Assembly (NCBI RefSeq): GCF_009828115.1
Contig: NZ_WTYL01000003.1
Location: 134,501-198,500, forward strand
Direction: 5' to 3'
DNA: 64,000 nt
Source of the DNA: Allopontixanthobacter sediminis
Lineage (GTDB): Bacteria > Pseudomonadota > Alphaproteobacteria > Sphingomonadales > Sphingomonadaceae
Under the pieces are notes generated by a model. The model was not told where the DNA came from. It was given only the letters and a program-made list of their open reading frames with translations, and searched no databases. How positions within the stretch are numbered: position 1 is the first letter of the stretch; the number at the start of each line of letters is the position of its first letter. Position numbers and translations under genes: made by a program. Shown here one piece after another: positions 26,237 to 35,306 of the stretch.

Positions 26237-26263
26237 AGTTTTGCATTATGGCTGGCGGACACG

Positions 26264-26671
26264 ATGGAAGATCCGACGAAGGTCACAATTCCCGCCCGTT
26301 TACTCGGTGCGCTTCACGCCGAAGCGGCAAAGGCGGCCCCGCGCGAAGCGTGCGGCATCCTCCTGGGGAATGGGCACGATATCGAGCGCATCAGTCCGGC
26401 CGCCAATGTCCATTCAGAACCGGAAGCCCGCTTCGAGATCGACCCCCGCGCCTTGATCGACGCATACCGGGACGCGCGCGGCGGCGGTCCGCAAGTCCTC
26501 GGGTATTATCACTCGCACCCCGCCGGCCCGCCCGAGCCATCATCCACTGACCGCGCCATGGCGGCGGCAGACGGGAGCATCTGGGCAATTATCGGGCTGG
26601 GCCGAGTGGAGTTCTGGCGCGATGGGCCTTCCGGTTTCGTACCGGTTGGCTATAGCTGCCCGGCCCGCTAA
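26264..26671 (+). CDS. M67 family (JAMM/MPN+) metallopeptidase
   Basis: The 135-residue single-domain JAMM protein carries the full zinc motif: Glu28 (REACGILLG), then His83-x-His85-Pro with Ser94 and Asp96 (HSHPAGPPEPSSTD). Prokaryotic relatives remove ubiquitin-like or sulfur-carrier proteins from targets or process cysteine conjugates (Mec/desampylase type). No ThiS/MoaD-like gene is adjacent, so the substrate is unknown. ATG 26264 gives the family-typical start; the longer open frame upstream runs into rluD antisense. It is read divergently from rluD and 37 bases ahead of chpT. Confidence 0.88.
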   Translation: MEDPTKVTIPARLLGALHAEAAKAAPREACGILLGNGHDIERISPAANVHSEPEARFEIDPRALIDAYRDARGGGPQVLGYYHSHPAGPPEPSSTDRAMAAADGSIWAIIGLGRVEFWRDGPSGFVPVGYSCPAR

Positions 26672-26708
26672 GACGGTTAACCACACTCAAATCCGGAAAC
26701 TTTCTCGC

Positions 26709-27365
26709 ATGAACACTGCCTCCGTCGATCTTGCCGCAATGCTATGCTCCCGCCTTTGTCACGACTTGCTAAGTCCGGTGGGCGCGCTGAGCAACGGCCT
26801 GGAGCTGCTGGCGGACGAGAAGGACCCTGAAATGCGTGCGCGGTGTTTCGAATTGCTCGAACAAAGTGCCAGGATCAGCACCGACAAGTTGAAATTTTTC
26901 CGCCTGGCATTTGGCGCTGCGGGCGGCTTCGGCGAATTTGTGGACATCCAGGAGCCCAAGGCGCTGGTCGAAGCGCTGGTGGCGGACAAGCCCAAGGTGC
27001 AGGTGAACTGGGCTTTCGCTGCGGACAAGCTGCCCAAGGACGCGGTCAAGGTTCTGCTTAATTTCTCGCATATCGCAATCGACGCACTGGTGCGCGGAGG
27101 AACGCTGGATATCGGCGCGGAACTGCGTGACGGGGCGAGCGAAATCGTGGTCCGCGCGGCTGGCCCGAAGATCGCCTTCGACGATACGATTGGCAAGGCG
27201 CTGGAAGGCACGCTGCCCGCCAGCGAACTCTCCAGCCGGACCGCACCGGCGCACATGATTTACATGGTGGCGAACGCGGCAGGCGGCGGGCTGCAGTACC
27301 AGCGTACCGACGAAGCGCTGGTGCTGGGTGCTGTATTGCCTCAACCCGAAGGCATGATCGGGTGA
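26709..27365 (+). CDS. chpT: Histidine phosphotransferase ChpT-like
   Basis: ChpT shuttles phosphate from the hybrid kinase CckA to CtrA and CpdR, controlling the alphaproteobacterial cell cycle. The 218-residue protein has the phospho-accepting His18 in LCHDLLSPVGALSNGLELL at the start of the helical dimerisation domain. A degenerate ATPase-like C-terminal domain (about 85-215) ends in YMVANAAGGGLQY. It fits the DUF2328/HPTransfase family. A half CtrA-like TTAACC lies 19 bases before ATG 26709, too little to call a site. Its identity as the cell-cycle ChpT rests on family and length. Confidence 0.88.
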   Translation: MNTASVDLAAMLCSRLCHDLLSPVGALSNGLELLADEKDPEMRARCFELLEQSARISTDKLKFFRLAFGAAGGFGEFVDIQEPKALVEALVADKPKVQVNWAFAADKLPKDAVKVLLNFSHIAIDALVRGGTLDIGAELRDGASEIVVRAAGPKIAFDDTIGKALEGTLPASELSSRTAPAHMIYMVANAAGGGLQYQRTDEALVLGAVLPQPEGMIG

Positions 27366-27414
27366 ACTTCCGGCGGGGACTTGCTCGACACGCTGCGAAC
27401 GAGCGGCCCCTTCA

Positions 27415-28119
27415 GTGAAGGACGAACTCGTCCACCGCGAAGTGTTATCGCCGAACTTTGGCGAACGGCAACTGCCGATCTCGATGGTCGTGATCCATTA
27501 CACCGAAATGGCCGATGCTGAGGTGGCCCTGCAGCGCATGTGCGACCCCGATACGGAGGTCAGCGCGCATTACCTGATTAGTGAAGCGGGCGAGGTTACC
27601 CGGTTGGTTCCGGAGGACAAGCGGGCCTGGCACGCGGGCGCGAGTTACTGGCGCGGCCACAAGGATGTGAATTCCGCCAGCATCGGGATCGAACTGGATC
27701 ACCCCGGCCACGCCCTGGGTTACCGCCCATTCGCCGAGCCCCAGATTGATTCACTGGTTCCCCTGTTGGCGCGGATCGTGAAGGAATACGACATCCCGCG
27801 TGCCAATGTGATCGGCCATTCCGACGTTGCCCCGGCGCGCAAGACCGATCCGGGCGAATTGTTTCCGTGGGAGCGCCTGGCGGAATATGGCCTCGCGCTG
27901 CCGACTCCCGACATCCGGATGGGCGACCCGTTCGACAACGACGGTGCGTTCTACATGGCGCTGGAACGCTGGGGCTACGACATTACCGACGGTCACAAGG
28001 CGGTCGAAGCGTTTCAGCGACGTTGGCGCCCCCACCGTATCGACGGCGAGATTGACGGACAGTTGCGCGCCATCCTTTTCCAATTGCTCTTGGATCGCGA
28101 CCGCGGAACCGCTAGATAG
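27415..28119 (+). CDS. N-acetylmuramoyl-L-alanine amidase (AmpD/AmiD type)
   Basis: The 234-residue enzyme cleaves the amide between MurNAc (or anhydroMurNAc) and L-Ala. The Amidase_2 domain has zinc ligands His28 (VVIHYTEM), His135 (GHSDVAP) and Asp145, plus Lys143 (ARKTDPG), as in AmpD. A C-terminal peptidoglycan-binding-like segment follows (FQRRWRPHRIDGEIDGQ, about 190-225), so the architecture is closer to AmiD than to short AmpD. The start is GTG 27415. No signal peptide is visible, which favours a cytosolic muropeptide-recycling role. It ends six bases before rnpB. Confidence 0.9.
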   Translation: MKDELVHREVLSPNFGERQLPISMVVIHYTEMADAEVALQRMCDPDTEVSAHYLISEAGEVTRLVPEDKRAWHAGASYWRGHKDVNSASIGIELDHPGHALGYRPFAEPQIDSLVPLLARIVKEYDIPRANVIGHSDVAPARKTDPGELFPWERLAEYGLALPTPDIRMGDPFDNDGAFYMALERWGYDITDGHKAVEAFQRRWRPHRIDGEIDGQLRAILFQLLLDRDRGTAR

Positions 28120-28124
28120 GAATT

Positions 28125-28591
<467 letters not shown>

Positions 28592-28747
28592 AATTTCGAC
28601 CTTTCTAATGGTCTCGCTATCCCTCCCGTCTCCCGGCGAAACGGAAACAATTTTCCGGTGTCTGCATTGGTCAGGTATAGCCGGGGTTATCCTTTATTCG
28701 CAGCGCCTTGACCCGGCTCCGGCGCTACATGACGAAGGAGAGAAGCC

Positions 28748-29116
28748 ATGATGCTTGATGAAAGAGTTCGCGGTAGCAACCTTATTGGAAGCGACCGTGT
28801 TGAAGGCACCGACGTGTTTGGCCGAGACGGCAACAAGATGGGGTCCGTGCGCCGGATCATGATCGAGAAGGAAAGCGGCCAGGCCCGCGATGTCGAGATT
28901 GCCGTCGGCACATTTCTTGGCATGGGCGGTGAGTTGCACAGCCTGCCATGGGAAAAATTCGACTACGACACCGATCTCGGCGGGTACAAGCTGAACGTCA
29001 CCGAAGACGAACTTCGCAACGCCCCAACTTATGGCGAATCCGAACGGGACACCGCGTATGACCGCGACTACCAGAGCCGCGCTTATGCATATTGGACTGT
29101 CACCCCTTACTGGTGA
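28748..29116 (+). CDS. PRC-barrel domain protein
   Basis: The 122-residue protein carries a PRC-barrel domain over about residues 10-90: GTDVFGRDGNKMGSVRRIMIEKESGQARDVEI split over two strands, then LPWEKFDYD. The tail is Tyr-rich. PRC-barrel proteins bind RNA or protein partners (RimM, photosynthetic H subunit); free-standing ones are often stress-induced and of unknown role. A strong GAAGGAG precedes ATG 28748, and the adjacent ATG 28751 is equally possible. An imperfect hairpin (GCTCCGCTGCT/AGCGGCGGAGC, 29133-29160) after the stop may terminate it. Confidence 0.85.
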   Translation: MMLDERVRGSNLIGSDRVEGTDVFGRDGNKMGSVRRIMIEKESGQARDVEIAVGTFLGMGGELHSLPWEKFDYDTDLGGYKLNVTEDELRNAPTYGESERDTAYDRDYQSRAYAYWTVTPYW

Positions 29117-29204
29117 TGGGTAATACGGACAGGCTCCGCTGCTTTGGTGAGCGGCGGAGCGGTCCGATAGGAACTATACGGGATTTGTTGTGAATGGGCC
29201 GTTT

Positions 29205-30008
29205 TCAGGCCGCAACCGGCAGGTGCTCGGAGCTTACACTGCCTTCGCGTTGGACCGCTTGGATATAGCGCCTCTCGGCACCTTCGAGGACGAGCGCCGT
29301 AAGCCGCCCGAACCGGTATGCGCCCGTGTCGATGCCGATCCGGTTGTCCCGTTCTTCAACTTTCTCGACGATGGTATGCCCGTGCACGATAACATGTGAA
29401 TGCGCGCCGGAGAATCCGAGAAACGGATCGCGAATCCACAGCAGGTCCTGACGTGTCTGATCCTCCAGCGGCACTTCCGGGTTGATGCCGGCATGGACGA
29501 AAGCATAATCGCCGAGCGTCAGATACTCTTCGAATGACTGGACGAACTGGCGGTCCGCCTCGGGCACATAACGCACCATAATTGCCTGCAATTCTTCCAG
29601 CGACGCTCCATTGTAGGATTGGAGATCGACCCCGTAGCTAAGCACGGTTTCGCGGCCGCCATGTTTCAGGAAGTGCCGTAGCATATTGACGTTGTTAAAG
29701 GCCTGGAGGAACATTTCCTCATGATTGCCCGCAAGTATGCGGACATTGCGCGATGCTTGCAGCCGGCGTGCCCGGTCGATCACACCGGCGCTGTCAGGTC
29801 CGCGGTCCACCAGATCGCCCAGGAGGATGATAGTCGTTTCAGCTGGTCCGGCGTCCCGATCGTCCCGCTCGATGGCGGCGACCAATTCTTCGAACAGATC
29901 AAGCCTGCCGTGGATATCGCCGACAACATAGGCCCGCTGACCCTCGGGCAGCCGTGCGGCGGGTCCGGAAGGCTTGGAGCGGAAAAACTGACGAAAATAT
30001 TCAAACAT
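29205..30008 (-). CDS. PPP-type metallophosphoesterase
   Basis: The 267-residue cytosolic enzyme has the two-metal phosphoesterase motifs in order: GDIHGR (Asp31, His33), GDLVDRG (Asp65), GNHEEM (Asn95, His96), HAG, and VHGHT near the C-terminus. Closest classes are bacterial protein phosphatases of the PrpA type and ApaH-like hydrolases; sequence alone does not decide between phosphoprotein and Ap4A as substrate. The start at ATG 30008 (MFEYFRQFFRSK) gives a family-typical length; the longer open frame upstream has no family features. Monocistronic and divergent from the porin gene. Confidence 0.88.
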   Translation of the reverse strand: MFEYFRQFFRSKPSGPAARLPEGQRAYVVGDIHGRLDLFEELVAAIERDDRDAGPAETTIILLGDLVDRGPDSAGVIDRARRLQASRNVRILAGNHEEMFLQAFNNVNMLRHFLKHGGRETVLSYGVDLQSYNGASLEELQAIMVRYVPEADRQFVQSFEEYLTLGDYAFVHAGINPEVPLEDQTRQDLLWIRDPFLGFSGAHSHVIVHGHTIVEKVEERDNRIGIDTGAYRFGRLTALVLEGAERRYIQAVQREGSVSSEHLPVAA

Positions 30009-30386
30009 GGCGTGGTTAGGAAACCTGGTTGTGGTACTGGATAACTCTACGGCACTGCCGTTCGATCCCGGCGGTAAAATTTTATGACGACATTCTGAAA
30101 TTGCTTGTGTAGCCGATTCTGTCCGGCGCTTAAGCGAGGCCTTCTTGCAGTGCAACGCCTGTCGGATTGCTGAATCAATCGGTGCGATGCTTCGTCGATC
30201 GCCCAACATATGGTGCATAAAGAGCACAGTGTAAGTCTTCGCGTGACGAGAGGCGCAATTTCTCTTGTGCGGTGCACAACAATGCGGCAAGTTTATTGCG
30301 TATTTGTTAGAGTTCGCACAGCAAATGATGCAGCCAGCAGACACGCAGGTGGGACGAAGCAACTCACACAAACAAGGAAGTTTGTC
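30009..30386. other. 378-base divergent intergenic region with two inverted repeats
   Basis: No gene is supported here. Two inverted repeats stand out: GTGC-N7-GCAC at 30213-30227 and the perfect TTGTGC-GGT-GCACAA at 30265-30279. Both are AT-flanked and upstream of the porin gene. They could be operators for one dimeric regulator, but the factor is unknown. A long frame upstream of the porin start has no coding character. Confidence 0.45.
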
Positions 30387-31130
30387 ATGCTAACGTCCAT
30401 TCGCAGCCTCACCGCTGCAACTATTCTTTCTACTTCGGCACTTTTCGCGGTTCCGGCCTTTGCGCAGGAAGAAAGCGAATCGTCGATTACGGTTTCTGCC
30501 AACGTCGCTATCGCCAGCGAATACCGGTTCCGCGGCGTCGACCTGTCTGGCGGCGATCTTGCCATCCAGGGCGGCGTCGATGTTGCTCACGATTCGGGCT
30601 TTTACATTGGCACCTGGGCGTCCTCGCTGGATGAGGACACGGTAGGGTACGGCGCAACCGAACTCGACATCTATGGCGGATGGAGCGGCAACGTGACCGA
30701 AGGGCTCGCGCTCGACGTCGGGGTGATTCAGTATATCTATCCCAACGCTGGTCCGGGCGAATTCGATTATACCGAATTCTATAGCTCGCTCGGCTTCACT
30801 TTTGGGCCTGCCGAAGCGACTGTCGGCGTGGCCTATGCGCCCGAGCAGGATTCGCTTGGCGGGACGGACAACCTCTATCTCTACACCGATCTCGGCGTCG
30901 GCATTCCCGGCACTCCGGTCACCGTTACCGGCCATCTGGGTTACACCGATGGCTTCCTGACCTACACCAACGACAGCAAGGCTTTCGACTGGTCGATCGG
31001 CGCGGAAGCAGCCGTCTACGGTCCGGTCAGCGTTGGTGTTGCGTACATCGGTGCCGAAGGTGACATCCCCGTAGGCGCCTACGATTTCGTCGATGACGCT
31101 TTCGTGTTCACCCTGAGCGCCAGCTTCTAA
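30387..31130 (+). CDS. TorF-family putative outer-membrane porin
   Basis: The 247-residue protein has a signal peptide cleaved after AVPAFA (residues 1 to about 26). The mature part is rich in alternating beta strands, with the N-terminal motif ANVAIASEYRFRGVDLSGGDLAIQGG typical of the TorF / Gcw_chp family split across residues 34-60. It ends in a Phe (TLSASF), the outer-membrane assembly signal. It probably forms a small beta-barrel pore; the solute is unknown. AAGGAAG precedes ATG 30387. It ends at a strong bidirectional terminator. Confidence 0.87.
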   Translation: MLTSIRSLTAATILSTSALFAVPAFAQEESESSITVSANVAIASEYRFRGVDLSGGDLAIQGGVDVAHDSGFYIGTWASSLDEDTVGYGATELDIYGGWSGNVTEGLALDVGVIQYIYPNAGPGEFDYTEFYSSLGFTFGPAEATVGVAYAPEQDSLGGTDNLYLYTDLGVGIPGTPVTVTGHLGYTDGFLTYTNDSKAFDWSIGAEAAVYGPVSVGVAYIGAEGDIPVGAYDFVDDAFVFTLSASF

Positions 31131-31148
31131 GCGGACGTTACAGAGTCA

Positions 31149-31187
31149 AAAAGGGGTTCGCGCCATAACGGCGCGGACCCCTTTTAT
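31149..31187. terminator. Bidirectional rho-independent terminator
   Basis: AAAAGGGGTTCGCGCC pairs with GGCGCGGACCCCTTT around an ATAAC loop, and the stem ends in a T-run on one strand and an A-run on the other. It lies between the convergent porin and SIMPL genes. Confidence 0.9.
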
Positions 31188-31961
31188 TTAGTTCAGCAGA
31201 AAGTTGACTGTGGTCACCACCCGGACTTTTTTGAACGGTGTATCGGAGACACCCCAGCCGCCGACATCCCCGTCGCGGGCCTCGATGGTGAAATACCCTT
31301 GTGTCGCGTCGCTGATTGCGCCGACACCGGTACCGCTATCCTCCGCGAATTGTTCCGCCGACGAGCGCGCATCCCGAGTGGCCTCCGCCACCATCTCCGG
31401 CTTGATCTCGTTCAGCTTCGTGAATGAATAGGCCATGGCAGACCCTTCCTCGAGGAATACTCCTCGATTGACCAGGTCGAACTGGCGGCTGACAGCTTTC
31501 TGCGCGCGGTCGATATCGGTTGTGCGCAGCGACAGCCGCTGCCGTACCGTATAGCTGGTCACCCCTTCATAGGTGTTGCTCGCGACATTGGCCCCGGTCG
31601 GCTGCAGTTCAGCGCCGGGGAAGCCGAGGTCGGCGAAGAATTTCTCGATCGTTGCAGTGTCCTGGCGCACTTTCTCCTGAGCGGTGGCGAGGTCAGTTGA
31701 AGTAGTCGCATAGGAGATCGTCCAGGTCGCCAGATCTGCAGTCACGTCACGTTCCGCAAGGCCGCGCACGGTCACCGCATGTTCGGCTTCCTTGGCGCGC
31801 AACAGTCCATTGCCGAGGAGGTAGCCGCCAACGATCATTCCTGCCGAAAGGATCGCAGCAGTTCCGAGCCAGCGCAGCGTTAGTGGATCCTTGAAATAGT
31901 TTCGGCGCTCGAGAGAACCATCGCTTGCTCTGCCCGTTGCTTGATCAGAAAGTCCATTCAT
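31188..31961 (-). CDS. SIMPL (DUF541) domain membrane-anchored protein
   Basis: The 257-residue protein has one membrane helix at about residues 32-51 and a periplasmic SIMPL domain from about residue 60 (AVTVRGLAERDVTADLATWTISY) to the C-terminus (FKKVRVVTTVNFLL). The family (YggE, BP26) is linked to oxidative-stress tolerance and forms ring oligomers; its molecular task is unsettled. It is transcribed divergently from gloA. ATG 31961 follows AGGGACG. Confidence 0.87.
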   Translation of the reverse strand: MNGLSDQATGRASDGSLERRNYFKDPLTLRWLGTAAILSAGMIVGGYLLGNGLLRAKEAEHAVTVRGLAERDVTADLATWTISYATTSTDLATAQEKVRQDTATIEKFFADLGFPGAELQPTGANVASNTYEGVTSYTVRQRLSLRTTDIDRAQKAVSRQFDLVNRGVFLEEGSAMAYSFTKLNEIKPEMVAEATRDARSSAEQFAEDSGTGVGAISDATQGYFTIEARDGDVGGWGVSDTPFKKVRVVTTVNFLLN

Positions 31962-32058
31962 CGAATCGTCCCTCGAGTAACTCGGCGTGGCGCCTCATCT
32001 GCGATGAAATGTGCATTTCTGTCGATGAACTGATTTTGAACGAAAAGGCGACTACCAG

Positions 32059-32496
32059 ATGACCCATTACCTCCACACCATGATCCGCGTCTCCGATCCA
32101 GATGCCACGGTAAGGTTCTTCAACCTCATCGGCCTGGAGGAGACGCGGCGTTTCGACAGTGAGAAAGGCCGGTTCACCCTGATTTTTCTCGCGGCGCCGG
32201 GACAAGAGGGGGTAGCGGAAGTCGAATTGACGTACAACTGGCCGCCAGAGGATGGCAGCGCTTCGGAAGAATACAGCGGGGGGCGAAACTTCGGCCATCT
32301 CGCTTACCGCGTCGATAACGTTTATGAAACGTGTCAGCGGCTGATGGACGCGGGGGTGACGATCAACCGCCCGCCCCGCGATGGACATATGGCCTTTGTC
32401 CGTTCGCCCGACGGCATTTCTGTCGAACTTCTTCAGGAAGGCAACCTGCCGCCGCAGGAACCCTGGGCAAGCATGGAAAACACTGGCAGCTGGTAG
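32059..32496 (+). CDS. gloA: Lactoylglutathione lyase (glyoxalase I)
   Basis: This VOC-fold metalloenzyme isomerises the methylglyoxal-glutathione adduct to S-lactoylglutathione. All four metal ligands are present: His6 (LHTMIRV), Glu56 (VELTYNW), His80 (FGHLAYRV) and Glu123 (SVELLQE), matching E. coli GloA. The 145-residue length is standard. ATG 32059 has only a weak ribosome site. It converges with nhaA. Confidence 0.95.
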   Translation: MTHYLHTMIRVSDPDATVRFFNLIGLEETRRFDSEKGRFTLIFLAAPGQEGVAEVELTYNWPPEDGSASEEYSGGRNFGHLAYRVDNVYETCQRLMDAGVTINRPPRDGHMAFVRSPDGISVELLQEGNLPPQEPWASMENTGSW

Positions 32497-32517
32497 GGTG
32501 GTAAACCCGCGCGCCGC

Positions 32518-33729
32518 CTAATCCTGGTTGCCGTACCGCTCCTTGGGATGGGCTGTAGTCATGCGCAGGATCGTGAAACCGACGACCGCCGAGATGAGCG
32601 AGCCGAGCAACGTGCCGATCTTCGCTTCATCGATCAGCAGGCGGTAACCGGGGAAGGCGAGTTCGCCGATAAACAGCGACATGGTGAAGCCGATCCCACA
32701 CAGGATTGACACACCCCATACCTCGGGCCAACTCGCATTGTGCGGGCGTTCTGCAAAACCGATCCGGTCGGCAATCCAGATGGCGCTGAATATCCCGATC
32801 TGCTTGCCGAGGAACAGTCCTGCCGCGATCGCAATCGGCAAGGGCGCGAGGATTCCAGCGAGACCGATACCCGCCAGCGCAACGCCGGCGTTGGCGAAGC
32901 CGAAGATGGGCACGATCAGGTAGGCACTCCACGGCGCCATGGAATGTTCGATGCGCTCGAGCATGGTGTTATCGTTCTTGCCCACCATCGGGATGGTCAG
33001 CGCTGCGACCACCCCTGCAATGGTCGCATGAACGCCTGAATTGAGCACCATGTACCACAGCACGATGGCGAGACCGATGAACAGCGCGGTGTTGGTGATG
33101 CGCATCCGGTTGAGCCCGAACATGACGCCGACAGTCACGAGCGCGGCGATCAGCCACGCCAGCTTGATGCCTGGCGTATAGACAAGGGCGATGACCAGCA
33201 CCGCGCCGATATCATCGACAATGGCTACGGTCAGCAGGAACAGTCGCAGCGACGCTGGAACCCGATTGCCGAGCAGCCCGAGAACGCCCATCGCGAAGGC
33301 GATATCGGTCGCGGCGGGAATTGCCCAACCGTCCAGCAGACGGGCGGGTTCATTCCAAACAAAGAAGGAGTAGACGAGCGCCGGGATTGCCATCCCCGCC
33401 GCTGCGGCAAGGATGGGCAGGCGCCGCTGTTCGTTGGTCGAGAGCTGGCCCTCGATCCATTCGCGCTTGACCTCAAGTCCGACGACGAAAAAGAAGATCG
33501 CCATCAAACCGTCGTTGATCCATAGGTGCGCGGTGTTCAGCTTGGCGATCGGTGTCCATGGCAGCGCGCCGTGGAACAAGTGAAAGTATTCGGACGCCAG
33601 CGGCGAATTCGCCATCGCCATTGCCGCGGCAGCTACCACGATGAGCAGGATGCCTGCCGAGGCATCGCCGACAAACAGGGCGCGCACGGGCGCGAAAAAT
33701 TCGCGAAGGGGGGGAGTTGTCTTTGCCAT
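32518..33729 (-). CDS. nhaA: Na+/H+ antiporter NhaA
   Basis: NhaA exports sodium in exchange for protons and sets pH and salt tolerance. The 403-residue protein has about 12 membrane segments. The paired aspartates of the active site are in LTVAIVDDIGAVLVIA, the conserved Asp of segment IV in PAATDIAFAMG, and the family loop is NDGLMAIFFFVVGLEVKRE. ATG 33729 (MAKTTPPLREFF) was chosen; the open frame extends 29 codons further without family support. A marine or brackish habitat would suit this gene but is not shown by it. Confidence 0.96.
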   Translation of the reverse strand: MAKTTPPLREFFAPVRALFVGDASAGILLIVVAAAAMAMANSPLASEYFHLFHGALPWTPIAKLNTAHLWINDGLMAIFFFVVGLEVKREWIEGQLSTNEQRRLPILAAAAGMAIPALVYSFFVWNEPARLLDGWAIPAATDIAFAMGVLGLLGNRVPASLRLFLLTVAIVDDIGAVLVIALVYTPGIKLAWLIAALVTVGVMFGLNRMRITNTALFIGLAIVLWYMVLNSGVHATIAGVVAALTIPMVGKNDNTMLERIEHSMAPWSAYLIVPIFGFANAGVALAGIGLAGILAPLPIAIAAGLFLGKQIGIFSAIWIADRIGFAERPHNASWPEVWGVSILCGIGFTMSLFIGELAFPGYRLLIDEAKIGTLLGSLISAVVGFTILRMTTAHPKERYGNQD

Positions 33730-33820
33730 AATCAGATGCGGCCCCCTCTTTCGCAAATCTTTGCGCGTTGCAAGCTTCCTAAGCCTCCGGGAGGAACAAA
33801 TACCTATAGGGGGCACTGTT

Positions 33821-33955
33821 TTGACTTTCGGAGCTTTTACGGCTTTTGAGTGGCTTATGCTGTTTCAGCATGAGTTGTTGCTGTTTGCCGTGGTGTTTTT
33901 TCTCATTGGTGCGGCGGATGAGATCTGCATGTATCTGGCATGGTCGTGGAACTAA
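33821..33955 (+). pseudogene. N-terminal remnant of an NfrB-like glycosyltransferase
   Basis: About 44 codons (from a TTG at 33821) read FEWLMLFQHELLLFAVVFF and then IGAADEICMYLAW before a stop. To my reading this is the first membrane segment and start of a glycosyl transferase family protein of the NfrB (phage N4 adsorption protein B) type, which normally runs to several hundred residues. GGGAGGA lies upstream at 33790. The stop is followed within a few bases by the C-terminal remnant of an NfrA-like protein, so the bulk of both genes seems deleted. Identity is from recall of the family N-terminus. Confidence 0.5.
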
Positions 33956-33957
33956 GG

Positions 33958-34313
33958 CCGGCTGCGTTCGTGGTGACCGAGATTCCGCCGGTATCCTTGC
34001 CATTCGGATTGCGCGGCGAGACCCACCTCGCGGCAGGATACGTCGGCGGCGATTTCGCGACCGCGTTTGTTGACGAGCAGGCAAAGGTCGATCGCGACTT
34101 TCTGCGTTTCGATAGCGGTAGTTTGCGAGCCGGAGCGGGCGCGTGGGGCGGAGCGCAAAAAGGAGGCGCCCGGCTCGACATCGGACCGAGCGCTTCGGTT
34201 AACGTCCAGTTGAGGCAAGTACCCGTCCGTCTAGCAGTTGACACCGTCTGAGCGCAGCAGGTGACGCTCAGCCCAAGTCCGGCGTCGCGATCACGCTCAC
34301 GACCGGCTTTTGA
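33958..34313 (+). pseudogene. C-terminal remnant of an NfrA-like outer-membrane protein, frameshifted
   Basis: From 33958 the frame reads PAAFVVTEIPPVSLPFGLRG, then FATAFVDEQAKVDRDF, then WGGAQKGGARLDIGPSASV and RLAVDTV, stopping at 34249-34251. In the neighbouring frame, translation resumes as LSAAGDAQPKSGVAITLTTGF with a stop at 34311-34313, ending in Phe as outer-membrane barrels do. The two pieces together resemble the last 110-120 residues of the beta-barrel domain of NfrA-like proteins, broken by a frameshift near 34245. There is no start codon of its own. The relic follows the NfrB-like remnant directly. Confidence 0.52.
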
Positions 34314-34391
34314 CCCGCGCATGGCGGTTTAACCGGATGCCTTGCACGGTTCAGCTTTAATCCACTGCGGGCGTGGTTTAGGGCAACGTTA

Positions 34392-35306
34392 ATGGACGTC
34401 TATCTTCCTATCGCGAATTTGTCAGTCAACGGGCTGGTTATCGTGCTGTTGGGCATGATCACCGGCGTGCTGTCCGGCTTGTTCGGGGTCGGCGGCGGGT
34501 TCCTGACCACACCGCTGATGATCTTCTATGGCATCCCCCCTACCGTCGCCGCGGCATCCGCTTCGACCCAGGTGACGGGGGCCAGCGTGTCCGGAGTCTT
34601 TGCCCACCGGCGGCGCGGCGGGGTGGATTACCGGATGGGCACCGTGATGGTCGTCGGCGGCATATTCGGTGCAGGGATTGGGGCGATCCTGTTTCGCTGG
34701 TTCCAGGCGATCGGCCAGATCGATATCGTGATCAACGTGCTTTACGTGCTGATGCTCGGCACCATCGGGTCGCTGATGCTGAAGGAAGCATTGCAGACGA
34801 TGCTGCCCGCTGAAAAGGGCATCAGCCGGTCTGTGAAGAAGCGGCGCCATCACCCACTTGTGACCGCGCTTCCCCTTCGTTGGCGGTTCTACGGTTCGGG
34901 CCTGTACATTTCCCCGTTGGCCCCGCTCATTCTCGGCATCGTGGTGGGGATTTTGACCATGCTCATGGGTGTTGGCGGCGGATTCATCCTGGTTCCTGCG
35001 ATGCTCTACATCCTCGGCATGAACGCAAATGTCGTCGTTGGAACGTCGCTGTTCCAGATATTGTTTGTAACCATTGCTACTACGATGATGCACGCGCTGA
35101 CGACCCGGGCGATCGACATCGTCCTTGCGGTGCTGCTGCTGCTAGGGTCTGTATCGGGCGCACAAATCGGGGCCAGAATTGCCCAGGTGGCTCGTCCGGA
35201 AATACTTCGGCTGGTGCTGTCTTCGATCGTCCTGATGGTGGCGCTGCGAATGCTGTTCGGTCTGGGCTTCCGGCCTGACGAGATTTTCACTGTGGTTTCT
35301 CTATGA
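34392..35306 (+). CDS. TauE/SafE-family sulfite/sulfonate exporter
   Basis: The 304-residue inner-membrane protein has about eight segments and the twin family repeats GVLSGLFGVGGGFLTTPLMI (first half) and GILTMLMGVGGGFILVPAML (second half). TauE/SafE proteins export sulfite, sulfoacetate or related anions. The cytosolic loop at about residues 138-155 is strongly basic (SRSVKKRRHH). Its stop overlaps the start of a TIGR02186 gene (ATGA), the recurrent partner of this subfamily, so the two likely work as one unit. Confidence 0.9.
   Translation: MDVYLPIANLSVNGLVIVLLGMITGVLSGLFGVGGGFLTTPLMIFYGIPPTVAAASASTQVTGASVSGVFAHRRRGGVDYRMGTVMVVGGIFGAGIGAILFRWFQAIGQIDIVINVLYVLMLGTIGSLMLKEALQTMLPAEKGISRSVKKRRHHPLVTALPLRWRFYGSGLYISPLAPLILGIVVGILTMLMGVGGGFILVPAMLYILGMNANVVVGTSLFQILFVTIATTMMHALTTRAIDIVLAVLLLLGSVSGAQIGARIAQVARPEILRLVLSSIVLMVALRMLFGLGFRPDEIFTVVSL

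Noticed and set aside
26690-26696. GTTAACC half-site before chpT.
   Set aside because: Only one half of a CtrA box is present, so autoregulation by CtrA cannot be claimed.
33641-33820. Upstream extension of the NfrB-like remnant frame.
   Set aside because: It runs antisense through the start of nhaA; similarity to the glycosyltransferase begins only near 33833.
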